From Candidatus Poribacteria bacterium (GTDB lineage: Bacteria > Poribacteria > WGA-4E > WGA-3G), in the NCBI GenBank assembly GCA_022827885.1, contig JAJEIP010000096.1, positions 1-62,648 on the forward strand: DNA of 62,648 bases, given 5' to 3'. Below are positions 15,479 through 24,707 of this stretch, piece after piece. Numbering within the stretch: the stretch's first letter is position 1; every line of letters begins with the position of its first letter. The position numbers and the translations under genes were made by a program. The notes beneath the pieces are model-generated. The model saw only the letters and a program-made list of their open reading frames with translations. It was not told the origin of the DNA and made no database searches.

Positions 15479-17446
15479 CTACACATCCAGCTTAACCTTC
15501 GACTTTTTACCTCCATGGATACTCGGTTCTTGGCATAGCATTTTCCGAAGCAACGCAAGTCCTTCGTGCACATCGGAACGTTCCAATTCTGTAATACCAA
15601 GCACCTCCGACAATAGCAGCCGATCGAGTTCATGACGCACCGGATCTGCATCCATCTGATTAAACGGTAGCATCTGCTGATGCTTTAGTGAGTCGAAAAT
15701 ACGTTCTGCATTAGTGAGTGCCTTCGCGGAAAGTTGACGAACATCCAGCGTGGACATTAAGTCCAAGGCAGCTTTTGAACTTCTACCTCGTCCCGCTTGT
15801 TGCTTCCCACAGATCAACCAATAGCATAATAAACCCAATGTAGAATTGCTCCATAAGGTCCAGACATAATCATAAATCTGTTTCTCTTTAAAAACGACGT
15901 TTGGCATTGAATCAACGCCGATAGCCTCCTGTTCTGTGAAAGCTACTAACAAAGAGTGTGAATTGAATCGCAAATCTATGTTGAAATGCCCTCGACTATT
16001 ACGCGCCAGTATTTCTCGCGCCTTTGCTTCTGCATGCGGACGAATAAAGGCGTGGGCATTGGGTGATACAATCACCGACCGCTGCGCCTTGCTATTGAGA
16101 TGCCACAAGCACGGATATTCAGCTGTATCAGGACATCCGTCCTCAATATCAAACGCGCCGCGCCTTCCCGGATCATGGATATCCCGATGATCTGCTCCAA
16201 ATTGAGCAACGTCTGAGAGAAAACAGATTGGTAAGTCGATAGCGGCTTTCTGTCGGGGGAATTGTAACTTTCCATTCGCGAGTTGGTATGCCGATTGAAC
16301 CGCTGTTATGTCGCTAACGCGGGATATAGGCCATCCTACAGCACCAGAGGTTAAGGGAGCGGAAATGGCAAATCCGATTACATCATCACCAATGTGAATA
16401 GGGTTTCCTCTATTAATACCATCCTCAAGTTGGCGAACATCGTTGATCCCATAAATAACCTTTGCGATTTCTTGAGCTTCCAGTTCGCCATTGGGACACC
16501 GTTCAAGGCATACAAAAGTCGCCCGTCCAGTGTTCTTCGATTTTCCTTTCGTTGCGATGACGAGGCACTCTGCCATATTGGTATCCGCTGAGAATGCGCA
16601 ATTCTCAGTAGCTGCATCGGCAATCGTGATGACAAAAATATCGTGATATTCCTCCCCCCACATTTTCCGAACCTTTTGCCAACTACTGCCTGTGATTGCT
16701 GTGACGGGCAGCACGAATGCCATTGTGCCGTTGCGTTTTAGCATTCTATCCGCGAGATCGACAAAGTCGGGACCCGCTCCAGGATTATTGCCGCCAAGCC
16801 GACGTCCCTGTGCCCTCCGTGATGCTTGCATTGCCACTGCGTCCTTTTTGTCGGCGAATATGCTCTTAGGCAAATTAGAGTTGCTATCAGCACCACTTCG
16901 TGTATACGGCGGATTCTGGATAACGATGTCGAATTCGTCATGCTTGAAAGCATCTCGGAGTTCGATAGTTTCCGTGCCTTGTCCGGTAGCCGTCCCTGTT
17001 GTGCCAAGATCCAACGGTAAAGTCCTGGCTGGATCGCTGAGGAGGTTGAGAGCCCCGATAGCGTAAAGTCCATCAGCGCGCTGCGTGCCGTAAGGCATCG
17101 TATAAATACGTGTGCCACCGATACGAATGTCAGGATAGGTGCTGGCAATAATAGAGGCAGTCAGGTGTGCGGCGTTGGGTAGAATGTCACACCCAACGAG
17201 ATTATTCTCCATCATGTACTGATGGATGGCTTTTCCTTTACTGCCTGCTTGTTCATAGAGCATGAGAAGGCGTTGATAGACACCATTGAGAAGTGAACCG
17301 GTCCCACAGGCGAAATCTGCGATTTTTAGTTTTTTCGGATCTTTCGTGAGTTCCGGCAGCACAAGCGCGCAGAGGAGTGCTGCGGATTCAGGACGGGTAT
17401 AGTTTGCCTTGAGAATTTTTCGATTATCAATGAGTTTCTGGAACAC
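15479..17446 (-). CDS. N6-adenine DNA methylase, 5'-truncated
   Basis: 655 residues with the gamma-class adenine methyltransferase motifs: FACGTGSLL (motif I, SAM binding) and IVIQNPPYTRSG (motif IV, catalytic NPPY). YTRPESAALLCALVLPEL lies at the N-terminus. The frame stays open upstream of GTG 17446 only to about 17488, reading EHELAG before a TGA. Full-length relatives continue further N-terminally through this same sequence. The gene therefore appears to have lost its 5' part, and no start or ribosome-binding site is convincing. Likely a relic of a restriction/modification or BREX/DISARM-like cassette. Whether the remnant is made is unknown. Confidence 0.85.
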   Translation of the reverse strand: MFQKLIDNRKILKANYTRPESAALLCALVLPELTKDPKKLKIADFACGTGSLLNGVYQRLLMLYEQAGSKGKAIHQYMMENNLVGCDILPNAAHLTASIIASTYPDIRIGGTRIYTMPYGTQRADGLYAIGALNLLSDPARTLPLDLGTTGTATGQGTETIELRDAFKHDEFDIVIQNPPYTRSGADSNSNLPKSIFADKKDAVAMQASRRAQGRRLGGNNPGAGPDFVDLADRMLKRNGTMAFVLPVTAITGSSWQKVRKMWGEEYHDIFVITIADAATENCAFSADTNMAECLVIATKGKSKNTGRATFVCLERCPNGELEAQEIAKVIYGINDVRQLEDGINRGNPIHIGDDVIGFAISAPLTSGAVGWPISRVSDITAVQSAYQLANGKLQFPRQKAAIDLPICFLSDVAQFGADHRDIHDPGRRGAFDIEDGCPDTAEYPCLWHLNSKAQRSVIVSPNAHAFIRPHAEAKAREILARNSRGHFNIDLRFNSHSLLVAFTEQEAIGVDSMPNVVFKEKQIYDYVWTLWSNSTLGLLCYWLICGKQQAGRGRSSKAALDLMSTLDVRQLSAKALTNAERIFDSLKHQQMLPFNQMDADPVRHELDRLLLSEVLGITELERSDVHEGLALLRKMLCQEPSIHGGKKSKVKLDV

Positions 17447-17575
17447 AATCCCGGCGAGTTCATGCTCTGCTGTTAGTGTGTTGGCGGTTCATAAAATTTT
17501 CTTGACTTCGGGTAACTTAACTTTCCTGCTCAATTTTCTTAAACATAGATTTGTCTAAATACTAAGGTTAGGTAA

Positions 17576-17857
17576 TTAGTAATGTTCACTTCCTTCAAGT
17601 TCATCCAACATATCATATTCTTCATACCAACCGTAGGACGGATAAAATCCAGCCTGTTCCGATTTTAAGGGTTCCAAAAGCGCGTGAACAGGCGCATAAT
17701 CTGGATTAATCTCTAAAGCGTCCATGGATGCTTGCGCGGCTAATTCAAGTTGACCTATCTTTAGATAACCTACAGCGCGGTTGTAATGGGCTTCGGTTAG
17801 TTTCTCGTCAAGATCGGTGAAATCGAACAGATCTCCCGTTTCTGCGTTGTGTTCCAT
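17576..17857 (-). CDS. Small TPR-type protein
   Basis: 93 residues from ATG 17857, which has GGGGA upstream; an ATG at 17878 would add seven. It contains one clear tetratricopeptide unit: AHYNRAVGYLKIGQLELAAQ followed by SMDALEINPDYAPVHALLEP. The C-terminus is acidic and aromatic (YGWYEEYDMLDELEG). TPRs mediate protein contacts; no partner is evident. Confidence 0.65.
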   Translation of the reverse strand: MEHNAETGDLFDFTDLDEKLTEAHYNRAVGYLKIGQLELAAQASMDALEINPDYAPVHALLEPLKSEQAGFYPSYGWYEEYDMLDELEGSEHY

Positions 17858-17958
17858 GGGAATTCCCCATATCTTCATAGTAAAACTAAACTTTGGACGA
17901 TTTTAAGAACTTCCGTGTGATCTATTAGGGGCAAGGGGACATCTGGCAATTATTGAAT

Positions 17959-19548
17959 TCAAGCGGAAGGGGTTTCTTGCATCACAGGAATAACATAACT
18001 CCGAATCTCTACACCGTCCACAACTTCCGTCTGGACGCGCGGTTCCGGATGCCTGCGATGACCAAAAACGACGTAGTACCCCTCACCGACCTCTTTCGTT
18101 TTGAGATAAGCCGCGAGCTGTTTCTTTCCTGCCTCATAGCGGATGTTACCTCTCCAAATTTTTGTTTCGACAATGTATTTGCGCTGATTGTGGAGGATAA
18201 GGAGATCCATCTTGCCCGCGCCTGTTGCGACCTCAAAAGACATGACACCGCCCACCGCCTTGACAAACGAATCGAGGTAGGTAAGGAGGAGGTGCCTACC
18301 CACATATTCCTGCGGCGTTTCTGGGACCTGTAGAATCTTGAACCCGACACGTGTGATGAAATCTCGAAAGTTATCAAGAAGGGATGCCATCTCAAGCTGC
18401 CCTGTGGGGGTGAGATAATTGCGGAATCCATTGCTATTGTCTTCTGTAAAGTAGTTTCGTTCCAATCCGTTCACAGTTGGTGTGAACGCCTCTATGATGC
18501 AATGCAGATAAATCGGGTTAATAATCTCACACGTTCCATCTGGTCCTCTGACGATAACCCCATAAGTGGCGAGTTCGCTGATGAGTGGATCGCGTGGATT
18601 GAAGCGCACGCCTTCCTCATACGAGAGGATGTCCATAAGGAGCGTTTCAAAGCGGCAATCCCTGCGGATATTTGTCACCAGATGTGTCAGGTTGGTATTA
18701 TCTTCGCCAAGCAGTTGTTCATAAGCCTTGGCAAAGTGTGCCATCCTAATTGTCTCAATTTTGGGAATGTTCAGTTCCTCGGTGAGAATTTGCGCGGTGC
18801 GGTTGACAAGAAAGGGTTGTCCGGCGGTCTGTTTGTGTATAGCCTTCACGACTTCGGGTGTGAAGGGCTGCCCGACCTCTTCCGTATACTGTCCAAAGAG
18901 TTCGCTGACCTGCTCAAGTGTGAAATTGGGTAAGTGCAGCTCATCTTGGATGTTAAAAGGCGAGATGGATCGGTCATAGTCAAGCTGTGTTATGCTTTTG
19001 ACCCCGACGATACCGACACTATGCGGACATAGCAGCATATCAGACAGGTAGATGTGGCGAAGCGCATACAGAAAATCGCTCACAAGGGTTTGCGGGATAC
19101 CATCAAACTCATCAATGAGGAGGACGATCCGCTGGGCACCCAGTAAATTCCCCAGGCGTTCGAAGAACGTCACCATTGAAAAAGCGTCCGTCAGTTGTGT
19201 ACTCTCTAAAAGTTGCGCTAACGCCGGAGAAGGCACCTCGCCGCGTTCTTGGAAAACGAACTGGATCTGCCAACGCATCATTTGGTAGAGTCTCGCGTAA
19301 AAAGTGGCAGCAGAAGTGTTACGCTGTATTTGGAAATCCAGTTGGATCGGAAAATAGGTTGGATCCTCGGCTGTGAGAGTAGCGAGTGCCCATCGAAAGA
19401 AGGTTGTCTTTCCAGTTTGGCGTGGCGCGAAAAGAACGATGTAACGTCCCTCTTTGATGCGATTGATGAAATCTTTAACCTCTGCTGTGCGCGCGACAAC
19501 ATAGTGCTGGTCGGGTCGCACAGTGCCTCGGGTTCCAAATGTTCTCAT
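17959..19548 (-). CDS. AAA-like ATPase with C-terminal PD-(D/E)XK nuclease domain
   Basis: 529 residues. The N-terminal P-loop ATPase has Walker A FAPRQTGKTTFFRWAL (~residues 40-55) and Walker B IVLLIDEFDGIPQ (~165-177). The middle is helical, with the VKAIHKQTAGQPFLVNRTAQ lid typical of AAA_14/AAA-like STAND ATPases. The C-terminal domain (~400-510) carries GKMDLLI (Asp), KYIVETKIW (ExK) and GKKQLAAYL, a PD-(D/E)XK nuclease pattern. Such proteins occur in many copies in some uncultivated bacteria, with proposed roles in mobility or defence. It lies beside the truncated methylase in the presumed island. Confidence 0.85.
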   Translation of the reverse strand: MRTFGTRGTVRPDQHYVVARTAEVKDFINRIKEGRYIVLFAPRQTGKTTFFRWALATLTAEDPTYFPIQLDFQIQRNTSAATFYARLYQMMRWQIQFVFQERGEVPSPALAQLLESTQLTDAFSMVTFFERLGNLLGAQRIVLLIDEFDGIPQTLVSDFLYALRHIYLSDMLLCPHSVGIVGVKSITQLDYDRSISPFNIQDELHLPNFTLEQVSELFGQYTEEVGQPFTPEVVKAIHKQTAGQPFLVNRTAQILTEELNIPKIETIRMAHFAKAYEQLLGEDNTNLTHLVTNIRRDCRFETLLMDILSYEEGVRFNPRDPLISELATYGVIVRGPDGTCEIINPIYLHCIIEAFTPTVNGLERNYFTEDNSNGFRNYLTPTGQLEMASLLDNFRDFITRVGFKILQVPETPQEYVGRHLLLTYLDSFVKAVGGVMSFEVATGAGKMDLLILHNQRKYIVETKIWRGNIRYEAGKKQLAAYLKTKEVGEGYYVVFGHRRHPEPRVQTEVVDGVEIRSYVIPVMQETPSA

Positions 19549-19590
19549 CTCTTTTTTCTTCCAGTTAAGTCCCTGCCTGTTTATCCACGT

Positions 19591-20421
19591 CTACCACATC
19601 ACCGTGCCGCCGGTGTTGATGTCTTGACCCGTCATGTTCGCGGAATCCTCTGATGCCAGGAAGACCGCTAACGCAGCAGCATCCTCCGAGCCTGAGCCTT
19701 TATCGCTATACCCCTCATCCGAACACCATCTTCCGGCGATAACGCTTTTCGGATTCGTGCGTCCGTATCGCTCCCGTAAGGCGTCTTCATCAAAGGGTTT
19801 ATTCATGTATTCGGCTCTGCCTCTGGCGAGTTCAAGACTTCGCTCCATGTGCCAGCCCGGACAGATGGCGTTGACGGTGATATTGTAACGCCCGACATCC
19901 GCAGCGAGTGTGCGTGTGAAACCGATGACCCCCATCTTCGAGGTCGCATACGGTGCCCTGTGCGAAAGCGGTTGTTTGCCGGTGCCTGAACTGAAGTTTA
20001 TGATTTTCCCGTATTGCTTGCGGATCATCTCCGGGAGGACGGCTTTAGAACAGATAAACAGCGAGTCGAGGTTGACCTCAAGCGTGTGTCTCCATTCCTC
20101 CAAAGTCATGTCCCAGACATCCTTCGTGGGTCCTGCGATACCGACGACATTGGCGAGTATATCGACAGTGCCGAATTTCTCGATGGTTGCGGCGACCATC
20201 TCAGCGACGGGTGCCTCTTGTGAAACATCGGTCTCAAAACAGATGACGTCCCCACCCGCGGCTCTAATTTCTGAACCGACCTTCGCTTCTAATTCCTGCA
20301 CTGGTATCACATCAGAGATGGAGACCGCTGCACCTTCTTTCGCGAAGCGTCTTGCGACTGCCTCGGCATGTCCTCTACCGGCACCCGTTACGATTGCGAC
20401 TTTACCCTCTAATCTTCCCAT
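19591..20421 (-). CDS. Short-chain dehydrogenase/reductase
   Basis: 276 residues. Rossmann motif VAIVTGAGRGHAEAVARRFA (a TGxGxG variant with GRGHA), DILANVVGIAG (NNAG-like), the catalytic serine in INFSSGTGK and the YxxxK pair in APYATSKMG. The C-terminal MTGQDINTGGTVMW is classical. ATG 20421 follows AGGGAAG; the frame upstream to 20520 lacks support. An insert around WCSDEGYSDKGSGSED is larger than usual. NAD(P) oxidoreductase of unknown substrate. Confidence 0.92.
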   Translation of the reverse strand: MGRLEGKVAIVTGAGRGHAEAVARRFAKEGAAVSISDVIPVQELEAKVGSEIRAAGGDVICFETDVSQEAPVAEMVAATIEKFGTVDILANVVGIAGPTKDVWDMTLEEWRHTLEVNLDSLFICSKAVLPEMIRKQYGKIINFSSGTGKQPLSHRAPYATSKMGVIGFTRTLAADVGRYNITVNAICPGWHMERSLELARGRAEYMNKPFDEDALRERYGRTNPKSVIAGRWCSDEGYSDKGSGSEDAAALAVFLASEDSANMTGQDINTGGTVMW

Positions 20422-20560
20422 GAGATCTTCCCTTTCCGTGCGAAAATAGATGTAGTGGGTTAACAGCATAGCAGAAGCGGGTATGGATGTCAATCGAAAT
20501 TGGCGTTTATCCAGAGACATTCAATTCTCCGGTAGGCGGAAAGAAACATTTTCTTCGCAA

Positions 20561-22690
20561 TTACTGTTTTTTCAGATCCGCCCATGTTCCAACCATATTC
20601 TTTTTCACGAGAGAAGGTGCAGCAGGCGCAGGCGTCGGAACCGTCCACTCGCTTCTCAGGTAGTGCGTATTCCAGTCGAAACTCTCAAGATGAACATTCC
20701 GTAAGACTCGCGGATCCTCCGCATCTTTCAACACCTGAAAAATGTCGAATCGCTTATAGCACGAGATACCAAAGTCCACACGACGACCCTGATCATCATA
20801 CAGACGATAATCGAAACCCGGCGCAGGAGACCCCGGAAACCCCATACCCGTCATCGGGAAGAGGTCCTCTTCGGGGGGGACGATGAACGCAAAACCACCT
20901 TCCACAAATCCGGCATCCACAATGACGGAATTCTCGGCTGTCAGGGGATACTCTCTATGCCGATTATAGGGGAGTGCGACCTGGAGTTTCCAGCCATCTA
21001 AGGTCTCAAGTGCTTCGTCAGGATGCACATAGATAGCGACCCAGGCAGGTTTATAGATAGAGACGGGGTCGCGTATATCCATCTCTACCTTGACTTCATA
21101 GAGGAGTGCGCGCCGGTTGCGTCCGGCAAAGCCATCGGATCGCACCCATCCAACCGGGCATTCAAAGATACGGCGTTTTCTGCGTTGAAGTGCTATCGCG
21201 GCTGAGGTAGAGGACGTACTTGGCGATGAGGTATAGATATAGCGTGCATTTCCTCCCGCTCTGACGTAAAACGCTCGAATCTGGAAAGTATATTCTGTCC
21301 CAATTTGGAGTCCTGTTACGGTATACCTTGTGTCGGAACTCCCTGTAGATTTCCAAGGCGTCCACGGATTAGACCTATATCTATACTCATATCCAAGAGT
21401 CTCCCCTTCCGTGTTTCCCGCGTTGCTTGGGGGGTTCCATGTTAAAATAGCTTTCGCCGTTTTCTTATCTTCAGCCGGAACCATTTCTACCTGAAGATTT
21501 ACAGGGTCCCTTGGTGCGTCTCGCAAAGGTGTTGCTCTGTCTGACGTTGAAACCGCTCCGTTTCCAGCACTATTGACACCGCGGACTCTGAATGTATAGA
21601 TCGTTCCGTTTGTCAGATTCGTTATAGTATGGGTCGTATTGCTGCTCCCTGTAGAGGTCCAAGCGCCATCGTCTTGACGATACTCATAGTGGGTAACAAA
21701 AATTGTGGGGGCAGTCCAGCTCAACGAAACTTGAGCATTCCCAGGGGTGGCTGCCAGTCCTGTCGGCGCATCTGGCGGATTTGGCAGTTGAGGTCGTGCT
21801 GTGACGGACGCTGAAGCCGCTCCGTTTCCACCAGTATTCACGGCTCTGACTTCGAAAGAATATGTTTGTCCATTTGTCAGTCCTGTTACAGTATGGGGCA
21901 AACTGGTGCCAGCAGATTTCCAAGTGCCACCATTTTGACGATACTCATAGTGGGTAATCGGACCCACTGGAGCCATCCAACTCAGTCTCACGGCACCATT
22001 GCCTGCAAGGGCTGTGAGTCCTGTCGGGGCAGCCGGGAGAGATGGCCGAGGTGTTGCTGATGCTGACGCTGAAGCCGTTCCGCCTCCACCCGTACCGACT
22101 GCCCTAACTTTGAAGGTATAGGCAGTGTCATTTGTCAGTCCTGTTACAGTATAGGGCGAACTGGTGCCAGCAGATGCCCAAGCATCAGTGTCTTTCTGAT
22201 ATTGGTAACCCGTGATCGTCGTATATCCAGATGGTGCTGTCCAGCTTAACGTCACTTGACCATCACCGGCTGTTACTGTAAGGTTTGTAGGGGGATCTAT
22301 GTTAGGGGTTGCTGTTATTGTTGTAAACGGTCCCGGTCCTTGATTGCTATTTGCCCTAACCTTAAGAGTATATAAAACTCCATTTGTTAATCCAGTTATC
22401 GTAAGGGTCGTGTCGGTAGTGGATCCCGCGGACGAACTCCCCATTGAAATCGAGTAAGAATACGCATAGTTAGTAGGGGTAGCACCTGTAGCGGGAGCAT
22501 CCCAGTTCAAAACGATCTGACCATCACCAGTTGTTGCTGTAAAGTTTTGAACGGCTGATGGTGCCTGGGCAAAGCCTTCAATTGTAAACAGACTTGTGAG
22601 GAGAAGTAAGACACCCACAAACATCACCGACGCCGAGACCCGCCGGTCAAGACGCAGACGGCGCGGGCGCGAAGCCGCCAGCACAGCCAT
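20561..22690 (-). CDS. Secreted protein with five fibronectin type III domains
   Basis: 709 residues. A long basic n-region precedes a hydrophobic signal segment (VMFVGVLLLLTSLFTIEGFAQ, ~residues 22-42). Five Fn3 modules of about 88 residues follow (~45-490), each with L(S/N)W, YxYR and YTF(K/R)VRA-type strands. Modules 3 and 4 share HYEYRQ and SAG/STG stretches, suggesting recent duplication. The C-terminal ~210 residues form a separate beta-rich domain of no known family. Probably exported and involved in adhesion or glycan binding. A shorter start at the inner ATG near the hydrophobic segment is possible. Confidence 0.85.
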   Translation of the reverse strand: MAVLAASRPRRLRLDRRVSASVMFVGVLLLLTSLFTIEGFAQAPSAVQNFTATTGDGQIVLNWDAPATGATPTNYAYSYSISMGSSSAGSTTDTTLTITGLTNGVLYTLKVRANSNQGPGPFTTITATPNIDPPTNLTVTAGDGQVTLSWTAPSGYTTITGYQYQKDTDAWASAGTSSPYTVTGLTNDTAYTFKVRAVGTGGGGTASASASATPRPSLPAAPTGLTALAGNGAVRLSWMAPVGPITHYEYRQNGGTWKSAGTSLPHTVTGLTNGQTYSFEVRAVNTGGNGAASASVTARPQLPNPPDAPTGLAATPGNAQVSLSWTAPTIFVTHYEYRQDDGAWTSTGSSNTTHTITNLTNGTIYTFRVRGVNSAGNGAVSTSDRATPLRDAPRDPVNLQVEMVPAEDKKTAKAILTWNPPSNAGNTEGETLGYEYRYRSNPWTPWKSTGSSDTRYTVTGLQIGTEYTFQIRAFYVRAGGNARYIYTSSPSTSSTSAAIALQRRKRRIFECPVGWVRSDGFAGRNRRALLYEVKVEMDIRDPVSIYKPAWVAIYVHPDEALETLDGWKLQVALPYNRHREYPLTAENSVIVDAGFVEGGFAFIVPPEEDLFPMTGMGFPGSPAPGFDYRLYDDQGRRVDFGISCYKRFDIFQVLKDAEDPRVLRNVHLESFDWNTHYLRSEWTVPTPAPAAPSLVKKNMVGTWADLKKQ

Positions 22691-22730
22691 CACTGCGGAT
22701 ACTATCCTGTGAAGGATGCCGATTAATAAC

Positions 22731-22889
22731 TTAATACATATAAAGTGGGGAGGGGCTACCTAACGACTTGTTCGCAGTCTGACAGAACGACGCCACGGCG
22801 CGACGCGTAGATAGATCTTGGGAGATACCTAATCCTATCAAGGCGAAAATTGCTTTGTGGATGTTGGTATCAATGTGCTTCTTTTTCAT
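22731..22889 (-). CDS. Possible 52-residue hypothetical protein
   Basis: ATG 22889 is preceded by GAGGAAA at good spacing and the frame runs 52 codons to TAA. It starts KKKHIDTNIHKAIFALIGLG, basic then hydrophobic. No family is recognised and it may be chance. Confidence 0.3.
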   Translation of the reverse strand: MKKKHIDTNIHKAIFALIGLGISQDLSTRRAVASFCQTANKSLGSPSPLYMY

Positions 22890-23250
22890 GGGTGTTTCCT
22901 CTGTGAAGTTTTGTGTAAGCGTTGTCGGTGAAGGATGCTATCGGTCAGGATAACGCACGTTGCTACCTATAAGATTTTAGGCAGACGGACGGCAGTCCTC
23001 ATCGAGAACGGTTTACACACGCTATCTTTTCACACACGTTAATAGTATATATTACCAAAGATTCCATGTTATGTCAAGTTTTAAATCGTTATAAAGCCAA
23101 TATTTATAAGGGGTAATGCGAAAGTTATATTAGGACATATATTTCTAATGAAAAATAACAAAACAGTAATGTCCTGATACATCTATCCTACAAATACCAG
23201 GGCTATTTAATTTTCCGAAATTTTGGATTTTCGGTTCCCAAGAATTCCCT
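22890..23250. other. Non-coding gap before the Rpn gene
   Basis: About 360 AT-rich bases between the small ORF and the palindromic repeat at 23251. No frame, tRNA or clear promoter is seen. Confidence 0.5.
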
Positions 23251-23303
23251 GTAGGAGCGAGCTTTGCTCGCGATGTCTTGGCGAAAACGCCGAAAAAACC
23301 TAC
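23251..23303. repeat. Palindromic repeat family K (REP-like), copy 1
   Basis: Outer arms GTAGG/CCTAC enclose two hairpins: GCGAGC TTT GCTCGC and TGGCG AAAA CGCC. It lies 45 bases before the Rpn-type gene. A related unit is at 29220-29276. Confidence 0.6.
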
Positions 23304-23347
23304 AATTGAATGACCCTATTCAAAAGTATAAAAAAGGTTGATCTCCA

Positions 23348-24565
23348 ATGGGAAATCACGGTATAATAGTTCCAAACAGCTACAAAATCTTTATTTTTCG
23401 TAGCGCACAGGTATTATTCTTTTCAGGGAAGCCTTTAGGGAGACCGGTCCCAGGGCGTGATGAGGACCGTGGTGTGTTGGAAACAGATGTTGAGGAAATC
23501 CTAACTTTCTTAAGAGAACCGTTGCGAACGTTCCCAGACCGGAGTGCGAAATGGTTATTGGCAAATAGCGACAACCTCCGGGAGTTGCTTCAAATCATCG
23601 GCAGCGATATCGTGAACGCCTTGGATTTTAGTAGGGTTCAACGCGTTAATACCACTTTTATCGCTGATAATCTCCGAGAACAAGAATCGGACTTGGTATT
23701 TCTGGTGCCTTTCCAGGGCGTTGATCAAACAGAGGTGATGATTTACATTCTCCTTGAACATCAATCCACACCAGACCCTTCAATGGGATTTCGGTTGCTG
23801 TTTTATATGTGTCAGATTTGGGATCAACAGCGGCAAAAGTGGCTTGCTGAGAAGATTCCTAAGAGCAAGTGGCGTTTCCGTCCCATCATTCCAGTGGTAT
23901 TTTACACAGGGAAACAAGAATGGCAATCGCTCCCGGTCTCCTTGGAAACATTGATGGATGTTCCGCAGGCACTAATGCGGTTTATCCCGAAGTTTGATAC
24001 GCTTTTTCTCAGTATCGGTGCCGAACCTGATGCGACTTTTCTCAAGACCGGGCATCCCTTCGGTTGGCTCCTGACGCTCCTGAAGCGTCAGGACGCTGGG
24101 ACTTCCGTTTTCATAGAGGCGTTAGAGCGATTCGGTGAACAGCTCGGCACCCTCAGGGCTCAGGACAGCGCAGCATGGAAACAGGCGATTTACTTTCTTC
24201 ATCTTCTCATCTTCCACAAGCGTTCAAGCGAAGAACGCGAGGTATTAGAGCGAATTCTCTCTGAACACCAAGACACTTTCGGACTTACAAAGCAGGAGGT
24301 AGATATCATGCAGACTTTGGCAGAACATTACCTACAGCAAGGTATTGAGCGCGGTGCGCGCGAAACGACGATTGAGAACACCGTAGCAACCCTGACAACG
24401 CGGTTCACAGATGTGGATGTCAACCGCCTCAAACCGTCCCTTGAAGCGATTGTGGACCTCGACCGCCTGAAGCAGTTGAGCCTAAACGCTTCATTGGTGT
24501 CGAGTTTTCGTGATTTCCAAGAGGCGTTGGACAGGACATCAACCCGACAACAGACGAACACATAA
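23348..24565 (+). CDS. Rpn family nuclease/putative transposase (YhgA-like)
   Basis: 405 residues of the RpnA/YhgA PD-(D/E)XK family, linked in E. coli to recombination-promoting DNA cleavage. Visible: DNLREQESDLVFLVPF (catalytic Asp), IYILLEHQSTPDPSMGFRLLFYM (E-x-Q catalytic pair), RPIIPVVFYTG, then a helical tail ending LEAIVDLDRLKQLSLNASLVSSFRDFQEAL, as in many multicopy Rpn genes. The first ~40 residues are unusual and the start is uncertain; ATG 23348 has only a weak AAGG upstream. Likely chromosomal mobile-element relative rather than an active IS: no terminal repeats are seen. Confidence 0.88.
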   Translation: MGNHGIIVPNSYKIFIFRSAQVLFFSGKPLGRPVPGRDEDRGVLETDVEEILTFLREPLRTFPDRSAKWLLANSDNLRELLQIIGSDIVNALDFSRVQRVNTTFIADNLREQESDLVFLVPFQGVDQTEVMIYILLEHQSTPDPSMGFRLLFYMCQIWDQQRQKWLAEKIPKSKWRFRPIIPVVFYTGKQEWQSLPVSLETLMDVPQALMRFIPKFDTLFLSIGAEPDATFLKTGHPFGWLLTLLKRQDAGTSVFIEALERFGEQLGTLRAQDSAAWKQAIYFLHLLIFHKRSSEEREVLERILSEHQDTFGLTKQEVDIMQTLAEHYLQQGIERGARETTIENTVATLTTRFTDVDVNRLKPSLEAIVDLDRLKQLSLNASLVSSFRDFQEALDRTSTRQQTNT

Positions 24566-24707
24566 CCCACCCCACAAACTTTTACAAGACGACTGAACGC
24601 CTCCTCAAAAAAGTGATGGTGTGCCTGCCATTGCTTTTTTTGGTATGGCTCTGATCCTACACGGGAGGACCTTAACAAATTTTGGGGCGTGGTATACACT
24701 CGAAACT

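Noticed and set aside
22891-23250. Hidden gene in the gap before the Rpn gene
   Set aside because: All frames are short and AT-rich with no ribosome-binding site or motif.
23348-24565. Complete insertion sequence around the Rpn gene
   Set aside because: No inverted terminal repeats or target duplications were found; only a REP-like palindrome lies upstream.
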